Assembly: GCF_020921035.1 (NCBI RefSeq) | Contig: NC_063155.1 | Span: forward strand, 30,931,294-30,995,293 | Length of the DNA: 64,000 nucleotides | DNA from: Rhodamnia argentea | Lineage: Eukaryota; Streptophyta; Magnoliopsida; Myrtales; Myrtaceae | Direction of reading: 5' to 3' | Shown here: positions 1 through 14,100 of the stretch, one piece after another | How positions within the stretch are numbered: the stretch's first letter is position 1 | Layout: each line of letters starts with the position of its first letter | Notes under the pieces: generated by a model | Told to the model about the DNA's origin: nothing | The model's database searches: none | The model's input: only the letters and a program-made list of their open reading frames with translations | Made by a program: the position numbers and the translations under genes

Positions 1-1414
1 AACTGATCTTACTTTCCTTATTGTTTGCCCCCTTACCATTAGCTCCATTAAGCATTTAAGGCCAACGAGGTCTCTTGTCCTAAACAGTTGGAACGGAACA
101 AGGGTACGGAGAGACTTCGACTAATTAGTTTAAGTAGTCTTTGATTGGGCGCTTGAAAGCTGGATTCGGCTGGTTCGCCAAACTAAATTGACCGCAACAA
201 TGGGGAGGAAAGACGGAGGAGGAAATAGTGGGGAAAGGTGAAAAGAGTAGGGAGTTGGGACTTTTGGGGGGGCATCCAATGTCGGAATCCGAAGGCGTTT
301 GTCTCCATTGAAAAAAAGATAAAAAAAGAAAGGAAAAAAGGAAGAGGATACGGAAGAAAATTGGGCACTTTCACATGTGAAGAAAGCATTTAGGAGGACC
401 CGACCCCACCCATGTGCAGCTTTGGTTCCCTCCATAAGATGTTTTTGGTCCTCTTCCTGATGTGACCCTTTTGGAATCATTTCGTGGAAAATAATTATAA
501 CAAGCAATAATACTAGCAGAAATAATTTGAGAATCCCCCCTTTCTTTTATTACTCCCATGCCCTGCTTTTCTATCGAAATACTGTACATGCAGATGGATT
601 CCGGGAAGCCGAAAGGGAAGGAAATACAAGTACCGTGTAATGTGATGTCCACGAACCCTCCTAGTAATTTCTACACACGCAAAACCTCAAATAGTAATAA
701 TCTCTGAATTGCTGATAAGCTGCCTCCACTCAACATCTCCATTCGACAGAGTTGGATCGATTCGACAACCAACCACGGGACCTTCAATTGTTCTTGCCGT
801 GGACCACAAAACGTATTGATGTGTGAACAGAGACATGTCCGGGACAGACATAGTTGCGTCAGACTTCAAAACAAAGGAAAGAACGCTAAAAAGGACAGTG
901 GTGGAGGAGGACGAGGCAAACCAAATTGCATTCCAAATCCGACAGTAGGCTTGACTACATTACACTTGCTGGTTACATAATGTAGATAAATACAACCTAT
1001 AACCACATATATTTAATCTTAAATTACATGTACTCAAACTTGCTCGAGCATCACTTGTTACTGGTCAACTAGTACTTAGGTGCCATATGAGCTGCGGGCT
1101 ACGTGCTTGTGCAGCCGCCTCGTCAGCCTGGGCTTTCTCTCTCTAACTTTCCTCGTCCACTGCCAAACAATCCCCCACCCCACTCAACAATTCACCCAAA
1201 AAAAAAAAATAATAATAAAAAGCAGAAACGAAAAAAGACCCACCAATCAAAAAGTCAAAAGGTAGTCTGACTCTCTGTTCGCTTTTACGTTCCCCAACCA
1301 ACACCTTCGAGTTAAACATAAAAACGAGAAAAGGAGAAGCGGGGCATCTTCCGAACGGGATTTGGTAAAATGGCGCCATCCGCGGGGGCAAAACGGTGAA
1401 TAAAGGCCTGCTCC
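1..1414. other. Spacer downstream of the expansin gene
   Basis: No gene is supported here. The open frames on the minus strand (up to 125 codons) are low-complexity and have no recognisable domain. The last few hundred bases before 1415 probably hold the 3' untranslated region of the minus-strand expansin gene, but no clear polyadenylation signal settles where it ends. Confidence 0.5.
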
Positions 1415-3614
1415 TCAGACCCTGAAGTTCTTTCCAGTGAAGGTCTGACCGAACTGCCAGCCGGCGGGGACGATGTTCCAGGAGGTGGAGGAGCGCCGGT
1501 CGCTGGCGGCGACGCGAAAGGAGAGCGACTGACCGACCAGCACGGCGTTGGACTGCCAGTTCTGGCCCCAGTTGCGGCTCATGCTCATCCACCCGGTCCT
1601 CGACCCCTTCACGCTCACCCGCACGATGTCCCCGGCCCCCGCCACGTTCGAGATCAGCACCAGGTTGAAGTACCGGAACCCGTTGATGGTGAACCTTATC
1701 CCTCCCCGCTTCCGGCATGGCACCCTGCGTAAATTCACGTCGAGAGAGCAAGGGCATTTCAGTCATTTGAAGGAACCAGCTTTTTCTCTCTTGAACTCTT
1801 TTTTCTCTTTTGCTCCCACTAGTCCACGAATCAGGCAACTCGTTTCGCGCAAAACCTGGCACAGCCACAGCGCTTGTCGTTGACTGTACCGTCTAGTCCA
1901 TTTATAGGTGAGAACACTCATTTCAACATTGTTGCCTCCGTTACAGAAAAGTTGCACAAGGTTCAAGTTTGAATATTCGACAGAGAAAAGTAAGAGATTC
2001 AGTTTGGTTTGAATCTATACCTTATCAAATTAAAAACGCGGGCTTAGTTTGCCGCCATTACCGAATCGAAGGGACAAAAAGGAGCAAGAACCAAAAACAC
2101 CGGAAAAGACACGAACAAAGGGTTGGTCTAAAAGAACATACCAAACCGTCTCCAACGTCCGCCCCTAGAAAACAAAAACTTAAATCTCCAACTAACTATA
2201 AATGCATGTCTCAAACGGAACGGATTGTTAGTTAGGGAGACGAGCTGGTAAAATACAGTGGAAGGAAGAGGGGCATTTTGGTGAACTGGACTGGCTGAAG
2301 ATGGAAGCTCCGCCGACGGTCTGACGAAGAAGCATTTAAAGCACTCACCAGAATCCAACCAACATGCAGCACAACAACCCAATCACCTTCCCGATACCCT
2401 TTTTATTCCATGACAGAGAAAAAAAAAACCCCACTTAATTAAGTATAATCTAGATTAGATAACATCATATGCCCTCTGACCTCGTACACCTTTCGACTGA
2501 TTAAATGCTCGTACCAGTAAACCGGCATTATGTCGCTACTCACAAGAGAGACAGTAAAAGCTTCAACGCGTCTCTTCTGTAAGTAATTATTGACTAACCC
2601 ACGAATTAACCTGTCAACAGTTCTCACCATACTCCGAATGCTACTCAAGCTCTCGGTCCTGTCACATTCTTCAACAAAAAGGTACGGATCTTATGCTGTT
2701 TTAGCATCCCTTTTGATTCCCAGTGTCATGGAGTTACTACTTTGACTTAGCAAATATCAGCGTAATGAAAGTGGGACCACAAACTGGTGACTAAATTGAA
2801 CCGTAAAACAGAGGATGCGACGGAATCTCACCGGCGGTAAGAGACTGGGACGATGCCGGCGCGGTACTCGGCGATCTTGAGGAACATGGGCATGGCAAGG
2901 TCGAAGTGCGGGCGGGGAGGGTTGCACCACCCGCCGTTGTCGTTGGGGAGGGCGTAGTTCGGCGGGCAGAAGTTGGTGGCGGTGACGAAGATGGAGGGGC
3001 TCCCCGAGTGGCACCACCTGCGGTCGTTGGCGCACTTGATCTCAAAGCACGCCCCGCAGCTCAGCCCGCTGTTGAACAGCGCCGTGCTCAGCGCCGCCGT
3101 GTTCACGCCGTAGCCCTGGCTGTACAAGTTCCCGTACCCACAAGCCCCACCTGTAACGGTTTTTCCACGAGTGAAAAGGCAGATCTCGACCGAAAATGTG
3201 ATTTAACAGGTTAATACTTAAACGTCATCCGCTTGGTTTAAACAAAATAACAATTAAAAAAAAAAAAGGACACTAATATTGCAGAATCTCCGAAACCGGA
3301 CCGGACTTCAGTTGAACCGGGTCGGACCTGTTGTCGGTCCAATTTCTTTACCGGTTCACTTTACCGATCCGGTTCGATATTCTGACGAGAGAGTTTCGAG
3401 GACTCTCATGACCAGCATTACTCGGAGGAGATGGGAGGAGTGTCTAGGTCGGGTTACCCATGGTGCCGGAAGCGTCGGAGCCGCCGTAGAAGGTGGCGTG
3501 GGCGGTTTGCCAGGCGCCGCCGGAGTAAACGCCGGGGATTCTGGCGTCGGCGAGCCACATTAGCGAGAGCGAGACGAGAGAGGCTGCGAAGAAGACCACG
3601 CTTGCTCGAGTCAT
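1415..3614 (-). CDS. Alpha-expansin (EXPA family), three exons
   Basis: The product is a secreted cell-wall protein of 261 residues that loosens cellulose-xyloglucan contacts during growth. Coding exons, in transcription order, are 3614-3458, 3150-2832 and 1724-1415; both introns (307 and 1107 bp) have GT..AG ends and the phases agree. Residues 1 to about 24 form a signal peptide ending LADA, followed by RIPGVYSGG. The double-psi barrel (GH45-like) domain holds GGACGYGN near residue 54 and the expansin HFD motif in PHFDLAMP near 134-136. The C-terminal CBM63-like domain (about 172-261) has the surface tryptophans in [14 protein letters not shown] and ends GKNFRV. That ending recalls the EXPA4/EXPA6 type of subgroup from memory, so no numbered symbol is given. 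Length and cysteine pattern are normal and nothing looks broken. The start was chosen because it gives an immediate signal peptide. Confidence 0.95.
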
Positions 3615-3660
3615 TCTCTCTTCCTGGCTAGCGATGCTCGTTTCACCGCGCAGACAGATT

Positions 3661-3685
3661 GAGAGAGAGAGAGAGAGAGAGAGAG
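3661..3685. repeat. (GA)n microsatellite in the expansin leader
   Basis: About twelve GA units lie 50-70 bp upstream of the expansin ATG, so they read as CT on the transcribed strand. This fits a CT-rich plant 5' leader or core promoter. Confidence 0.85.
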
Positions 3686-3699
3686 TGAGTGAGGAGTGA

Positions 3700-6600
3700 A
3701 GTGTGAAGGCGGAAGAGAGGGTGGGGCTACTTATGGAGGTCGTCTGGGTTGGGCGGGCTACAGAAAGCCTCGTGCCGAATTTACGAAACTGCCCACATCT
3801 CCTCTTTCCCCGTTTCTAGAGTTCCTTGCTTTATTTTTCCTCTCTATTTTGTGTTATTGTCCTGGACTTATCCGAGAACAAATCCATGGGCGATATATTT
3901 ACTTCAAATATAAAAATCTCATGTACATACACAATGTGCATAAGTTTCTCTTTTTATAACCTCAATTCCGACATTTTAGCCACGGGGGTCGGTGCATACC
4001 GAACCGAAATTCGGGTTATACCATATAAATCGTGCCGTGTCAAATTAAACGATAAACATCATATCGGTATTCAAAAGTGGCTCATAATATCAGGTTGAAA
4101 TGAACGATACGTTAACGTATCCGCTTAAGTGCGTGTATATTTAGTGTCTACATAGATTAAGCGAGTCGGTTCGGATCTGCTTCAAAAGTTACCTGACTTG
4201 ATGCAAAAGCATCATTTCGAGTTATTATTTGTTAGGCTTTCTTTTCTTTTCTTATTTTGTCGTTTTTGGGTAGATTTTAAAGGTTAATGTATTTTATCAT
4301 GGCTGATATATACTTTTCTATATATTTTTTGACCAAAAGCCCACGGTTAAGAGTCAAAGGCTCAAAGCGCGGTTCGCAATACCATGCAAAGTTGCAACTT
4401 CAGCAATCCGTTTTATTAAACGGGGAAAAGGGAAAAGAAAAAAGAAAAAGAAAATCATATACTGATTCGGGGTGGGGCCCATAGTAAATGAAAAGCGTCC
4501 TTCCCGCTACCCTAATTGAATGGGGACGTGTGATTCACGCTCTCCTGGACAGAGTGCTACGTGTCTTCTTCTCCTCATCTTCATCTGAGGAAATTTTCCC
4601 CCCCTTTTGTATTGATAATAACTCGTGTGTAATTGAATATTTCAGAAATTTAATTTCTATAATTTGTGCAATTGAGTTACACGCTTGGGAGGACGCGCAT
4701 GGCAAAACTTCTATTTCAGAAATCAATTTCTGATAATAAGTTGATTTTTTTATTTCTCCTCAGAAGTAGAAATTGACTTTTCTACCAAATTCAAATTAAT
4801 GAAGGTGAAAAAATAGAACAAAAAAATAAAACTTAAAAGAGTAAAAAAAAAAGAAAAGAATGAAGGTAAAACGGGAATAAAAAAATGAGGAGCGGGTCAA
4901 TAGAGACATAGAGAGCGAAAGTGGAGACTGTGTCTATGGTGTCTTTGTAAATTTGAATTGTTTAATATAATTTCTGGTACTACTTGTTTTTCTTTCTAAT
5001 ATCGGTATTTTAGTAAAATTATTTTTCTCCCATTTTCTTTTTTTTTTAAATTTCAAATCAATTGAAGGTAAAAAGGAGTTTTCGGAGAAAAAAAAAAGGA
5101 ATGAAAATGGACTTTTACCCTCTAAAATGCTGATAAAAAGAGGCGACCCCAACAAAACGAAAGTTAGAGGGCTGTTGTACAACAATCGAAAGTTGAAAGC
5201 AAAACGCAATTGCTCCCAAAACATATCACCATCAATCACATTAGCATGATCGAACGCGTTGCATACAACAAATCATAAAAATTGAAAGATCGCCATGCAC
5301 AATTTCACACATCTACGAGAATAGGGGAAAAAGAGCACTACAAATTATATCTATTACGATATACTTATCTCGAACTTTTTTCAAGACATCAGAAACCCAA
5401 AACTATGCCCATCGTAACATATTTACCTTAAGTTTGACACTGCGACACAAAAATTCCTAAAAAATTTATACCTATGTGACATATTTACCGTCAGTAAAGG
5501 TTCCTTCAGATATTTTTTAGCCAAAAGAACGTCGTTTTCATTTCACTTAAGTCACACGGGTGCCATGTCAATGCCGTTTTGGTAAAGTAAATATGTTATA
5601 ATGGGTATAATTTGCGATTTTTGATGGCTTGTGTTCACTAGGATATTCCTAAGGGTTTTTGCGCTGAGGTAGATGGACATCAATGACCATGGCGCATTAC
5701 GAAGCGTTGCTGAGACTAAGTGACGTCACCGGGGACATTCGGGAGAACACGGCAAAAGGGTGGTACCACTTTTGCTTATCGCAGGGAAAAGGAAATTAAA
5801 GCGCCCCGTCCGTAAAAGAGAAACGGCAAAAGTGATTCGGATGATTTAGATCCCTACCCCACTAAAGAGATTAGAGACCACAGATTCCCCCAATCTTTGT
5901 AAATCAAAGTCTTTTTTTTTTTTTTTTTTTGGGGGGTTTGGGGGGGGGAGGGTTTGGTCAGAATGTAAATCAAAGTGTACACAGAATCAATTCCTACCTA
6001 GAAAAATAAAGAACAAAAAATTCTCATCAAACGGAACAATTACACAACGAATTATAGAGAATTCAAACTTAAAGTGTGACCTCCCTTTGGGTCAGTCGGG
6101 AGTCGAGGCGTGAACAGCGGCGGTGATGGACATTAAAGGCAAAGAAAAATTTCCGGGTCCATCACAAGATTTCATGGGTCATGTCCAGCAAGATCCGAAT
6201 TCAGTCGCAACCCCCCCCTCACCCCCCCAAAACAAAAGTAACCAAAACGACCCACGACAACAACCAATGCCACGGCATGGCAAGGGCAGGGCAGCCAACT
6301 ACAGCTAGACGACACTCAATTCATCGAGAGGGGAAGAGAGACCGACACCGGATCATCCAACGTGCGGTGTCTTCGGGGGAGAGGAGCTGGGTGGGGGGAC
6401 CCACCTCCAACAATTCCCCGTAATCATCGGGCCGTAACAAAATCTCGAGCCACTCCCTCCCTCCCCGAGAAAATCCCGAAAGGCTCCTCCGACCGACCCT
6501 CTACCCACGCACGAATCCATCAAAGCGCGTTTTCGGTAGCCATTGATGTCCGCTACTAAAGACGTGTCCTTTTTACGTAGCCCGAGCTCGGCAATCATTA

Positions 6601-7587
6601 AATGCGTGTGTCTTAGCCAGATTTAGGAAAATGAAAAAAATTTCCGTTTTTTTCCCTGGGTGCGAGACAGATGGGCATCGGATGCCGATTGCGTCGTCGA
6701 CGAGGAGGGGGAAGCCCTTCCTGGCGTGCATTTTTGTCAACGCACGACGTCGCGTTAAAAGCAGAGCAAAGAGAGGGTGTGGGGTTGAGCGCGTTTGTGC
6801 TGCAATGCAGCGGCGAGCAAAACAAAAAAGGGGATCCATCCGAATCGAATCGGGTTACACCCAATCAGCTCGTTTTGAGTGATTTCCACCGGATATTAGT
6901 CTGGTGCCGGTAAACTGGACCGGATCTATTTATATAATATTTACGAGTTTTTTATTTCGATTGCATGGATTAGATGTAGTCTTGCACTTGTCTTTGTTTG
7001 TCCAATAAATCACATTGATAGTCAATGCCTCAGCAGTTTTACTTTTCACTTCAAAATAAAGGTGATTTTTCCTATGAATTTGTGAAGGGATCAACAAGTG
7101 ATGTTGGTGCTCAGTACTTGGCAGGACCGGTTTCATGAATTCTCGATTCTAGGATGAGAATCATCCGCTTTGAAACCAATCACCCCCTGCTGCAATGGCA
7201 TTGAAGAAAGAAAGCCAAAGTTGGATGGAATGAAAAGGGAGGGGGCTAGTTCAGAAACCGCGTCGGAACTGAGATCGAGTTGAGGAGGACTTTTTAAGAG
7301 GAACGAGACAAAGGGCTTGGGGAGGAAGATGATTGAGGATGGAAGCTTACTGTTTTTAGGCGCATCCTCTTTCGCATCTCTAGCTGTCTCCCACGCTCCG
7401 CATTGCTGCTTTTTCCTTCTCCTTTCGACAAAGTCTATGCGTGAATGACATTTACTCGACGAATGGAGTAAAATTTTCCCTATAAAGCAAAGCGAAGCCG
7501 AGTTTTTCTTTCTTTTTTTTTTTTCGCGATCGGATACACGCGTCGTTTATCTCTTTTGTGGGTTTTCCTTATACAAAGAGACTCCAC
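3700..7587. other. Long spacer, expansin promoter side
   Basis: The first few hundred bases should hold the expansin promoter; the weak TATA-like word CATAAGTA near 3731-3738 (minus) is the only core element I see. The rest is AT-rich, with decayed repeat pieces. One around 4690-4800 begins GGACGCGCATGGCAAAAC and resembles the terminal repeat of the element at 22165. Poly-T and poly-G runs occur near 5911-5950. No open frame has recognisable protein features. Confidence 0.5.
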
Positions 7588-8166
7588 TAGGGGTGATGGA
7601 TTCTCGATCCGGCCATGTCCCACATTGGAGCCAGGAACAGGATCGGAAGGACCGATTTCCAATTTTGAGGACCGAGAACCGGACCGGATTGGCGATCGGA
7701 TCTGGTTCTCAGGCGGCACAAAGAAACGATATGACTAGCCCTTCTTACGTGGAAATTATTTGAACCCCTCTTAGCTTGCTTGTGCTGTAGATCCACCACT
7801 ACACTACGCTCCAAAGTAGATGCGTCAATGCATGACCTGCATGCAAAAGAAAAAGACCCATGCACCAACGCCATGATTCTTCCTCACTAATATTATGGTC
7901 TTCCTTTCTGATGCTTTGATCTAGCTCAGCTAATGACCACTGATATTTTAGGTTTACATTTAAAAAATTTTAAGAAAAATAAATAAATAAAGTTATTTCG
8001 TCCGATCTGAGCGGTTCGGTTCTTCATGAAACCGAGAATCAGATCGAAAATTACCGATTCCATATCTATAAAACTGGATCGATGCTCCTGGAAAACAGAT
8101 TAAATTGGCTGGTTCAATCCGATCCGGGTAGTTTCTGATTCGGCCGGTCTATCTTGCTCACCCCTA
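7588..8166. mobile_element. hAT-like non-autonomous element
   Basis: The left end is TAGGGGTGATGG and the right end, read inverted, is TAGGGGTGAGCA. The flanking 8-bp duplications GACTCCAC and AACTCCTC agree at 6 of 8 bases, as expected of an old hAT insertion. The interior repeats GGACCGG and GAACCGG-like words. No transposase frame is present. The same end type recurs at 24929, 36635 and 60157. Confidence 0.6.
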
Positions 8167-11100
8167 AACTCCTCAATGTCGGTTGAGCAATCAAATAACA
8201 AAAGTACGTGTTAAATTGTCATGTGATACTTACGACGGGTGTTATCTACTCTTTACCAATAGAACTTTGTTCTTATAAAGTAGGCTTGGAAAAAAAAAAA
8301 TGGGTCCTTAGAATGTTAGTTAAAAGTCGTGGCGTCCGCCGACCCCGACTTTTGTATTCCTTTCGGAAAATCACACTGGTGAAAAAGGGGTTTTTACATT
8401 TTTGGATATGATAACAACGAGCGCATAATTCTAACTGCCCAATTATTTTTGATTTCGAATGATTTTGGCTAATGATTTGAAAGGAAATGTTATCGCCCTT
8501 CATGTGCGCACATGATGCAAGGAACCAATCCGGAGACAAAGCGAGGGGCGGGCTGCGCGGGCACGAGGCAGTGGCCCGCATGATTGCGACATTGTCACAT
8601 CCAAAATCCACAGTTCGTCCGTGTTCTCATTCACAGCTCCGAAACAGTTATTCCGGGTTCGGATCCGTAACGGGGTTTGGTCCGATCCATTTCAACACTT
8701 GATTGTGGGCGGGTGCTACACGGAAGTTCCACATTGGCTTCGCAAAAAGAGATGAACGGAGCATGTGGCCCTGATGTTCCTCTAATCAATTTGCATTTGC
8801 CGCCGACGAGTCAGACAAAGGATCACGACCATTGATGGCTATTTTGAATTCGGTATTAGACCGCATCATCTCGAGTTCCTGAGCATGACTGGCATTGTCC
8901 GAAATTCTTAAGAGCACTCGATGTGATGTCACGGGCACGTCAAACGCGTTCTCGTGATTACGGTGTTGCTTCAAAATATGATGTGGGATGTAGAGGTCTT
9001 GCTCGGTACCGCAGCACATCAATTTCCATTTCTCTATGAAAAATCTCGCAATCCAATCCTTTCCTCTCTCTCTCTCCTTTTCTTTTTCTTTTCAGGTAAA
9101 ATGCTACTAACATTGAAAAAATTACAAAGATCATCAGCTTCTATATACTTAGATATTAGCTATGTAGATTCCTTTCCGCACGGCTTGTTTTATCCTTGAC
9201 CCCGTGCGTTGCATTTCCAGACTCGAAAACCCGCCGTTCTCGCTTGTCGTACCTTCTCGATCTATATCGTACGAAGGACGTTCTTGACGCGAACCGAATA
9301 TTCTAGTTAGACTGCTCTCGTTGTTCGTGTCAACATACGATAGGCCCCGTTCATCGCATTCTTTTCTATGCAGTGCAGATAACAAAAGGGGCTTGACGTG
9401 AAATCTACCTATATGCATTTTGGAATGTTCCCTCTTGGCTGTATGAGCGGGCGTGGCATTCTCCAAGTAAATATCAAACCTTTCTAACCACCTTTCGTTT
9501 GTTCTTTCTCGTGCGAGGTGCCCTTTGATTCCGCCTATCAATAAGGAACTCATTCGACCACATTGTTTTAGCTTTTTGCGTCTTGGTCTCTCTTGCTTTG
9601 GCATATATATATCTCTCTCTCTCTCTGTGCCCCTCCAGAATGTTACCTAACAACAACCCTTTTTTTTTTTCTTTAAATTTTGACTTTCAAGAGCATCTCT
9701 TTTGGGCAAACATTCCGAAACAAACCCGGCCTGCGGATCGGGTCAACTTAGCTGTTGTTGATCGTGCGAGTCCTACACGGGGTTCGGCAAGTTTTTATGG
9801 TTGTGATCATAATTTATTCATGGACGACGGATCTCGCCGGTGAAGTCCGATGCAGTTAGGGGTGTTGGAGGATTAATTTCGATGGCAGAAAGTTTAGTGG
9901 ATCGAGATCACGTGCCTGTATAATCGCAGCCCCCACCTCCTCCTCCTCCTCTCTCTCTCTCTCAGACTCTAAACGCATATCAGGCCTGGTTGATGATGGT
10001 GGCGTAGGAGAGTAACCTAGGTCAAAGGTTAGTGAGACTCGAAAGCTTGTTCCCCAATAGAGAAGTGACCTTCCGTATGGGGCAGTGGATGTTTGTTAAC
10101 GGAATAGCAGGGGCTCCGTTTTGTCCTTTTCACTCATAACTCTTATCGATGCACAACTTATTCTGCCCCGGAATTATGCCCTACTTGTCTTTCTGATGAA
10201 GCGCCATGCCCGTGAACCTTCATCTCATAAAAAGGGTCGTCCCGTGTAGGGACGAGCAGTTTCAGAATCGATTCAGATTCTACGTGAGATCAAAAATCTA
10301 CTCGTTGAAATTGATTTTCCAATTTTTTAAACTCGAAAACTACCCCGCATCTCTGCAACACGAAACTCACCCTGTCACATGTTTCAAGGTCTGTTCCAGA
10401 GTCTATCTGAGTTCTAGGTATGTTCCCTAATTTTTTTAATCTAGAATTTATCATGCATATCATAAAACGTGAAACCTAATTAGTTTCTGCTGGTCCGATA
10501 TCCGATTCTAGCCTAAAATCATGCTGACCCGTACTTCAACGTGCAATTGTCGCCCATTTACACATTGGTACTCTTTTTTCGAGCATTTTTCAAAACGCCT
10601 ATAACTTCTGAGATCCGCATACATCGGAGCTTCAAGTGGCGTTATGCGAATCATGGCATCATGCACTCGACCCTTAATTGAATATCGAAACAAGTTAAAA
10701 CATCGGGCAAGAGAAGAAAGGGGAATTTATGCGGATAGTTGTTATGTATGGTCCGTCATGAGCAGGCCTTCACTAACGTGGGGTCTATCTTCAAACTGCT
10801 GCAACACGGGGATGCAGAAAAATAAGATATAAACTGGGATTGTTCAATCAACTTGGAATTATATTCCCTGCCTTAAATCGAAGGGTGGATGTGGCCACTG
10901 GACTTTCCATGGGACGTATCAGATCACATGCTATCGTGTCGAATTCTATCAAGATCTGCATGTGGGACGAGGAAGATGGATACGGGAGTGGAGATAGATA
11001 GCAGAAGATTGCCTTGACCAGAAAAGCATGTGAGAGCAAGAGACTTTGGTGAAGGGCCAAATGAATTTGTCCCCACCTTTGAGGGGAGGGGTATTATGGG

Positions 11101-14100
11101 AAAATCTTGAAATTATGTCTTTCAAATAATTTTAAAAAAAGAAAACTATAGCTCCTAACCCGTGGAGCTCAAGGGTTTTTAGAGCTCCAAAACCCATTTC
11201 CATGCACCAGTATCTGTTTATATTATTGTAAAGCTAATTTTTAAAACGCAAAATGTCATACTTGACCTTCATCAAATTCAAATTATATTATTAATAAAAA
11301 AAATTTCAAAAAATGAGCGTTTTTATTATGGAACGATCATTTCCGTTCATCTCAAAAAGCAAGCTTTAAGGCAGTACGCGCAAAGAAAATAAATTGTACA
11401 TGCGTTGCGCGCTTATTTGAGGTCTAGTTAACTATCGAGTAAGAAAAACTTTCGGCAAATAGAAAGGAAAAAGAAAAGCGAGAGGGCAAGTTCTTGCTAC
11501 AAGCTGAAGAATATCTTATTTAGTAAAAGGCACTTCATTTCATTTGGGCGTATCGAGGACGGTACACGGGTCTAACGTGCTCAATTGAACCCGGATCATG
11601 TTTTTTTTCATTGCTCTCAATGTCTCTTCATACGTATAGATCACCTAAATGCAGCTCGATAAGCCGCGCCTCGATCGCCAAAAAGCAAATTGGTATGATC
11701 TAAAAGAGTGAAGTGTAAAGGGTAAAGACCCTTCGGCACTAAGTTTTGAAGGTGGGCAAATGACAAATATTTCTAGCCTAGTGCCGTGGCCATAAACTGC
11801 GATTTGTGAGGAACATCTGCCTTATCTTTGTCGAACCGCTTGGGTGGGAAGAGGGAACCAAGCATCTCAAGACACGCGACCCCATTCTTCATGAAACACA
11901 GCAGCACGCCTCAGCAAGATTCAAAAGAAAGAAAACAGCTTTTGAGGTTTCTCTGTCTCGAAGCAAGACACAACCCACTTTCTTTCCTTCTTCTTTTTTT
12001 AAATGCCAGCACTCCATTTGGCACTCGATGGTAAGAGAGAAAGAGATGCTTTGATGTCCCGGGGGCCAACAACTGCAACAACCGACTTTAACTACCTCTT
12101 ATCTAGGCCAATAGACAAGAAAAAAAAAAAAAGACAGTAAGTTCATAATTGAATTGCAGGGACAAAAGAACAGAGGGACAAGCAATTATAACAACTCATG
12201 AATCCGGAAAGTCCAAATGAATTATAGTGCTATACTTTCCTTTACTCGTACGATGTCTACAACTAATAATGTACTCTCGCTCGTTTCGATTTCTTAGCAA
12301 GTAAGCCCTCACGCGAACAAATTAGGTGATCAATTACAATTGAGTTTTGAATCTTGTTTGAGTTTTGTAAAGCGGGTACAAACTCGAAGTTGGCATTTGC
12401 AAGTGACTCGTCACGTTCGTACTGCGCTCACATATGCCATTCGAGCCATGGCGGGCCGTCCTGTCCTTCTACCATGTCTCGTCGGTACTCTCAAGCGGGT
12501 TGTGCGCAGTTAGACCAAGTGATGTTCCTTCCGACTCGTGTTGTGTCAACTTAAGATTGATGAGTAAACTCATTTGAACAATTTGTGGAGTTCGTTCACA
12601 ATTTTAAAGTGGCATGATTACAAGGATCAATCAATATGCGATTCGTTAGTAGCATGAGATTGCAAGAACACGAGATGTGTCCTATAGAAAACATAAAAAA
12701 TTTGAGTTATAGAGTTCCGATTTTAAAATGTCTACAAAATCTAAAGTTTGGGAAGGGTTTCGTGATAAAGACGAGTGCCTCCAAGGTACTTATTAAGGAT
12801 ACTTCATTTGGAATAATTCAAATTTTAAGACACTGACTGTCCATTACCGGGTCGACCTACAGCCCATGTGTGTCGGCCCCCATTACGTCCCGTAGTAACT
12901 AGTCGTTACAGCGGAGCACTGGGCCGGGCCGCCCTGGCCCGGCCCATTTTCATCACCGCCGCTGTACCTCCCGGGTTGACTTGTGGCGTCGGGAGAGTAA
13001 AAGAATTAGGTGGTACAGGGCAGGAAACATAGACGAGCGCATGGACGATGCTCGGCCACCTAACACGTGCTCGGAGAAGGTGAGGAATGAAAACCAAAAA
13101 CTGGTCCGCGCCTTTTGCATTCAATTTCGCAAACCCTTCGGCCCGCATGCTTTTCGTTGAGTTCGAATTTGATTACTCACCAACCCTTCACGTCCGTTTT
13201 CTTTTCCACATTTAAAATTGCACACGGAATTAAACCCTGTCCCGACAACTCCGTACACTAGAAAAAGAAATCCGTATCTAGCAAAATCCCACTTCCGACC
13301 ACCGTGATTCGGTGGGCAGTATAATAATTCAATCCATCGAGTGAATAAATTTAACGTACGAGTTTGTTATGGCGGGACAGACCAAAGGAAAAATCATTAA
13401 GTGCTCATAAATTATGCCCATTACTCTTTTCACGCGCGACGTGAGCCTCGCTAAAGTAGAATCTAGACATATGTTCGAGAGTTGCAACTATATTCTCGAA
13501 CTTATAGTAACATCTACAGCATTGTTAGAGATAATTAGGATTTATCGAGGATAATTTCCTAAGTTAGCGATTCTCAAGATCGCGCGTATATCTCCACTTG
13601 ATTGTGTGTATATCGATTGATATGTATTTATTATGGCATATCGAAAGATAGACAAAATTGTCCGATTCGTGTTTCAGCATTATTCTCAAGTAAGGTCATT
13701 ATTCACGCGCAACTTATGGTTATGAAGTATTGAAACCGAGCAAAGCGTGGGATTTCGCAAGTCGTGCAAAAAACCAAATGTACAAGCTTTCCATATGTTT
13801 CTTTCACCGGTTTTGTGGTGAAACAGGCCATGTTTCGTTCAAAAGATGTGGACCCCATCAAGGGCTGGGCTCACTTTTCTCGACCAAATGACTTTGCTTG
13901 CAGGGTTTTTTTTTTTTTTTTTTTTTACCGAATTTGCTTGCAGGGTTGAACTCGTCGAAAATTGGCAAGTTAAGGTTCGAATTGTCCACAAAGATAGGCT
14001 GTTGGATTGGATTGCAAAAGCCCGTAAACTAAGGTCCCTTCCTCCTAATTAGCTTTACAATTCCCCCAACCCCTTTGGTGGACTAGCACGACCAGCTCGA

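Noticed and set aside
1143-1868. 241-codon minus-strand frame across expansin exon 3
   Set aside because: It overlaps the true expansin frame in another phase, and its residues follow from the GC-rich expansin exon.
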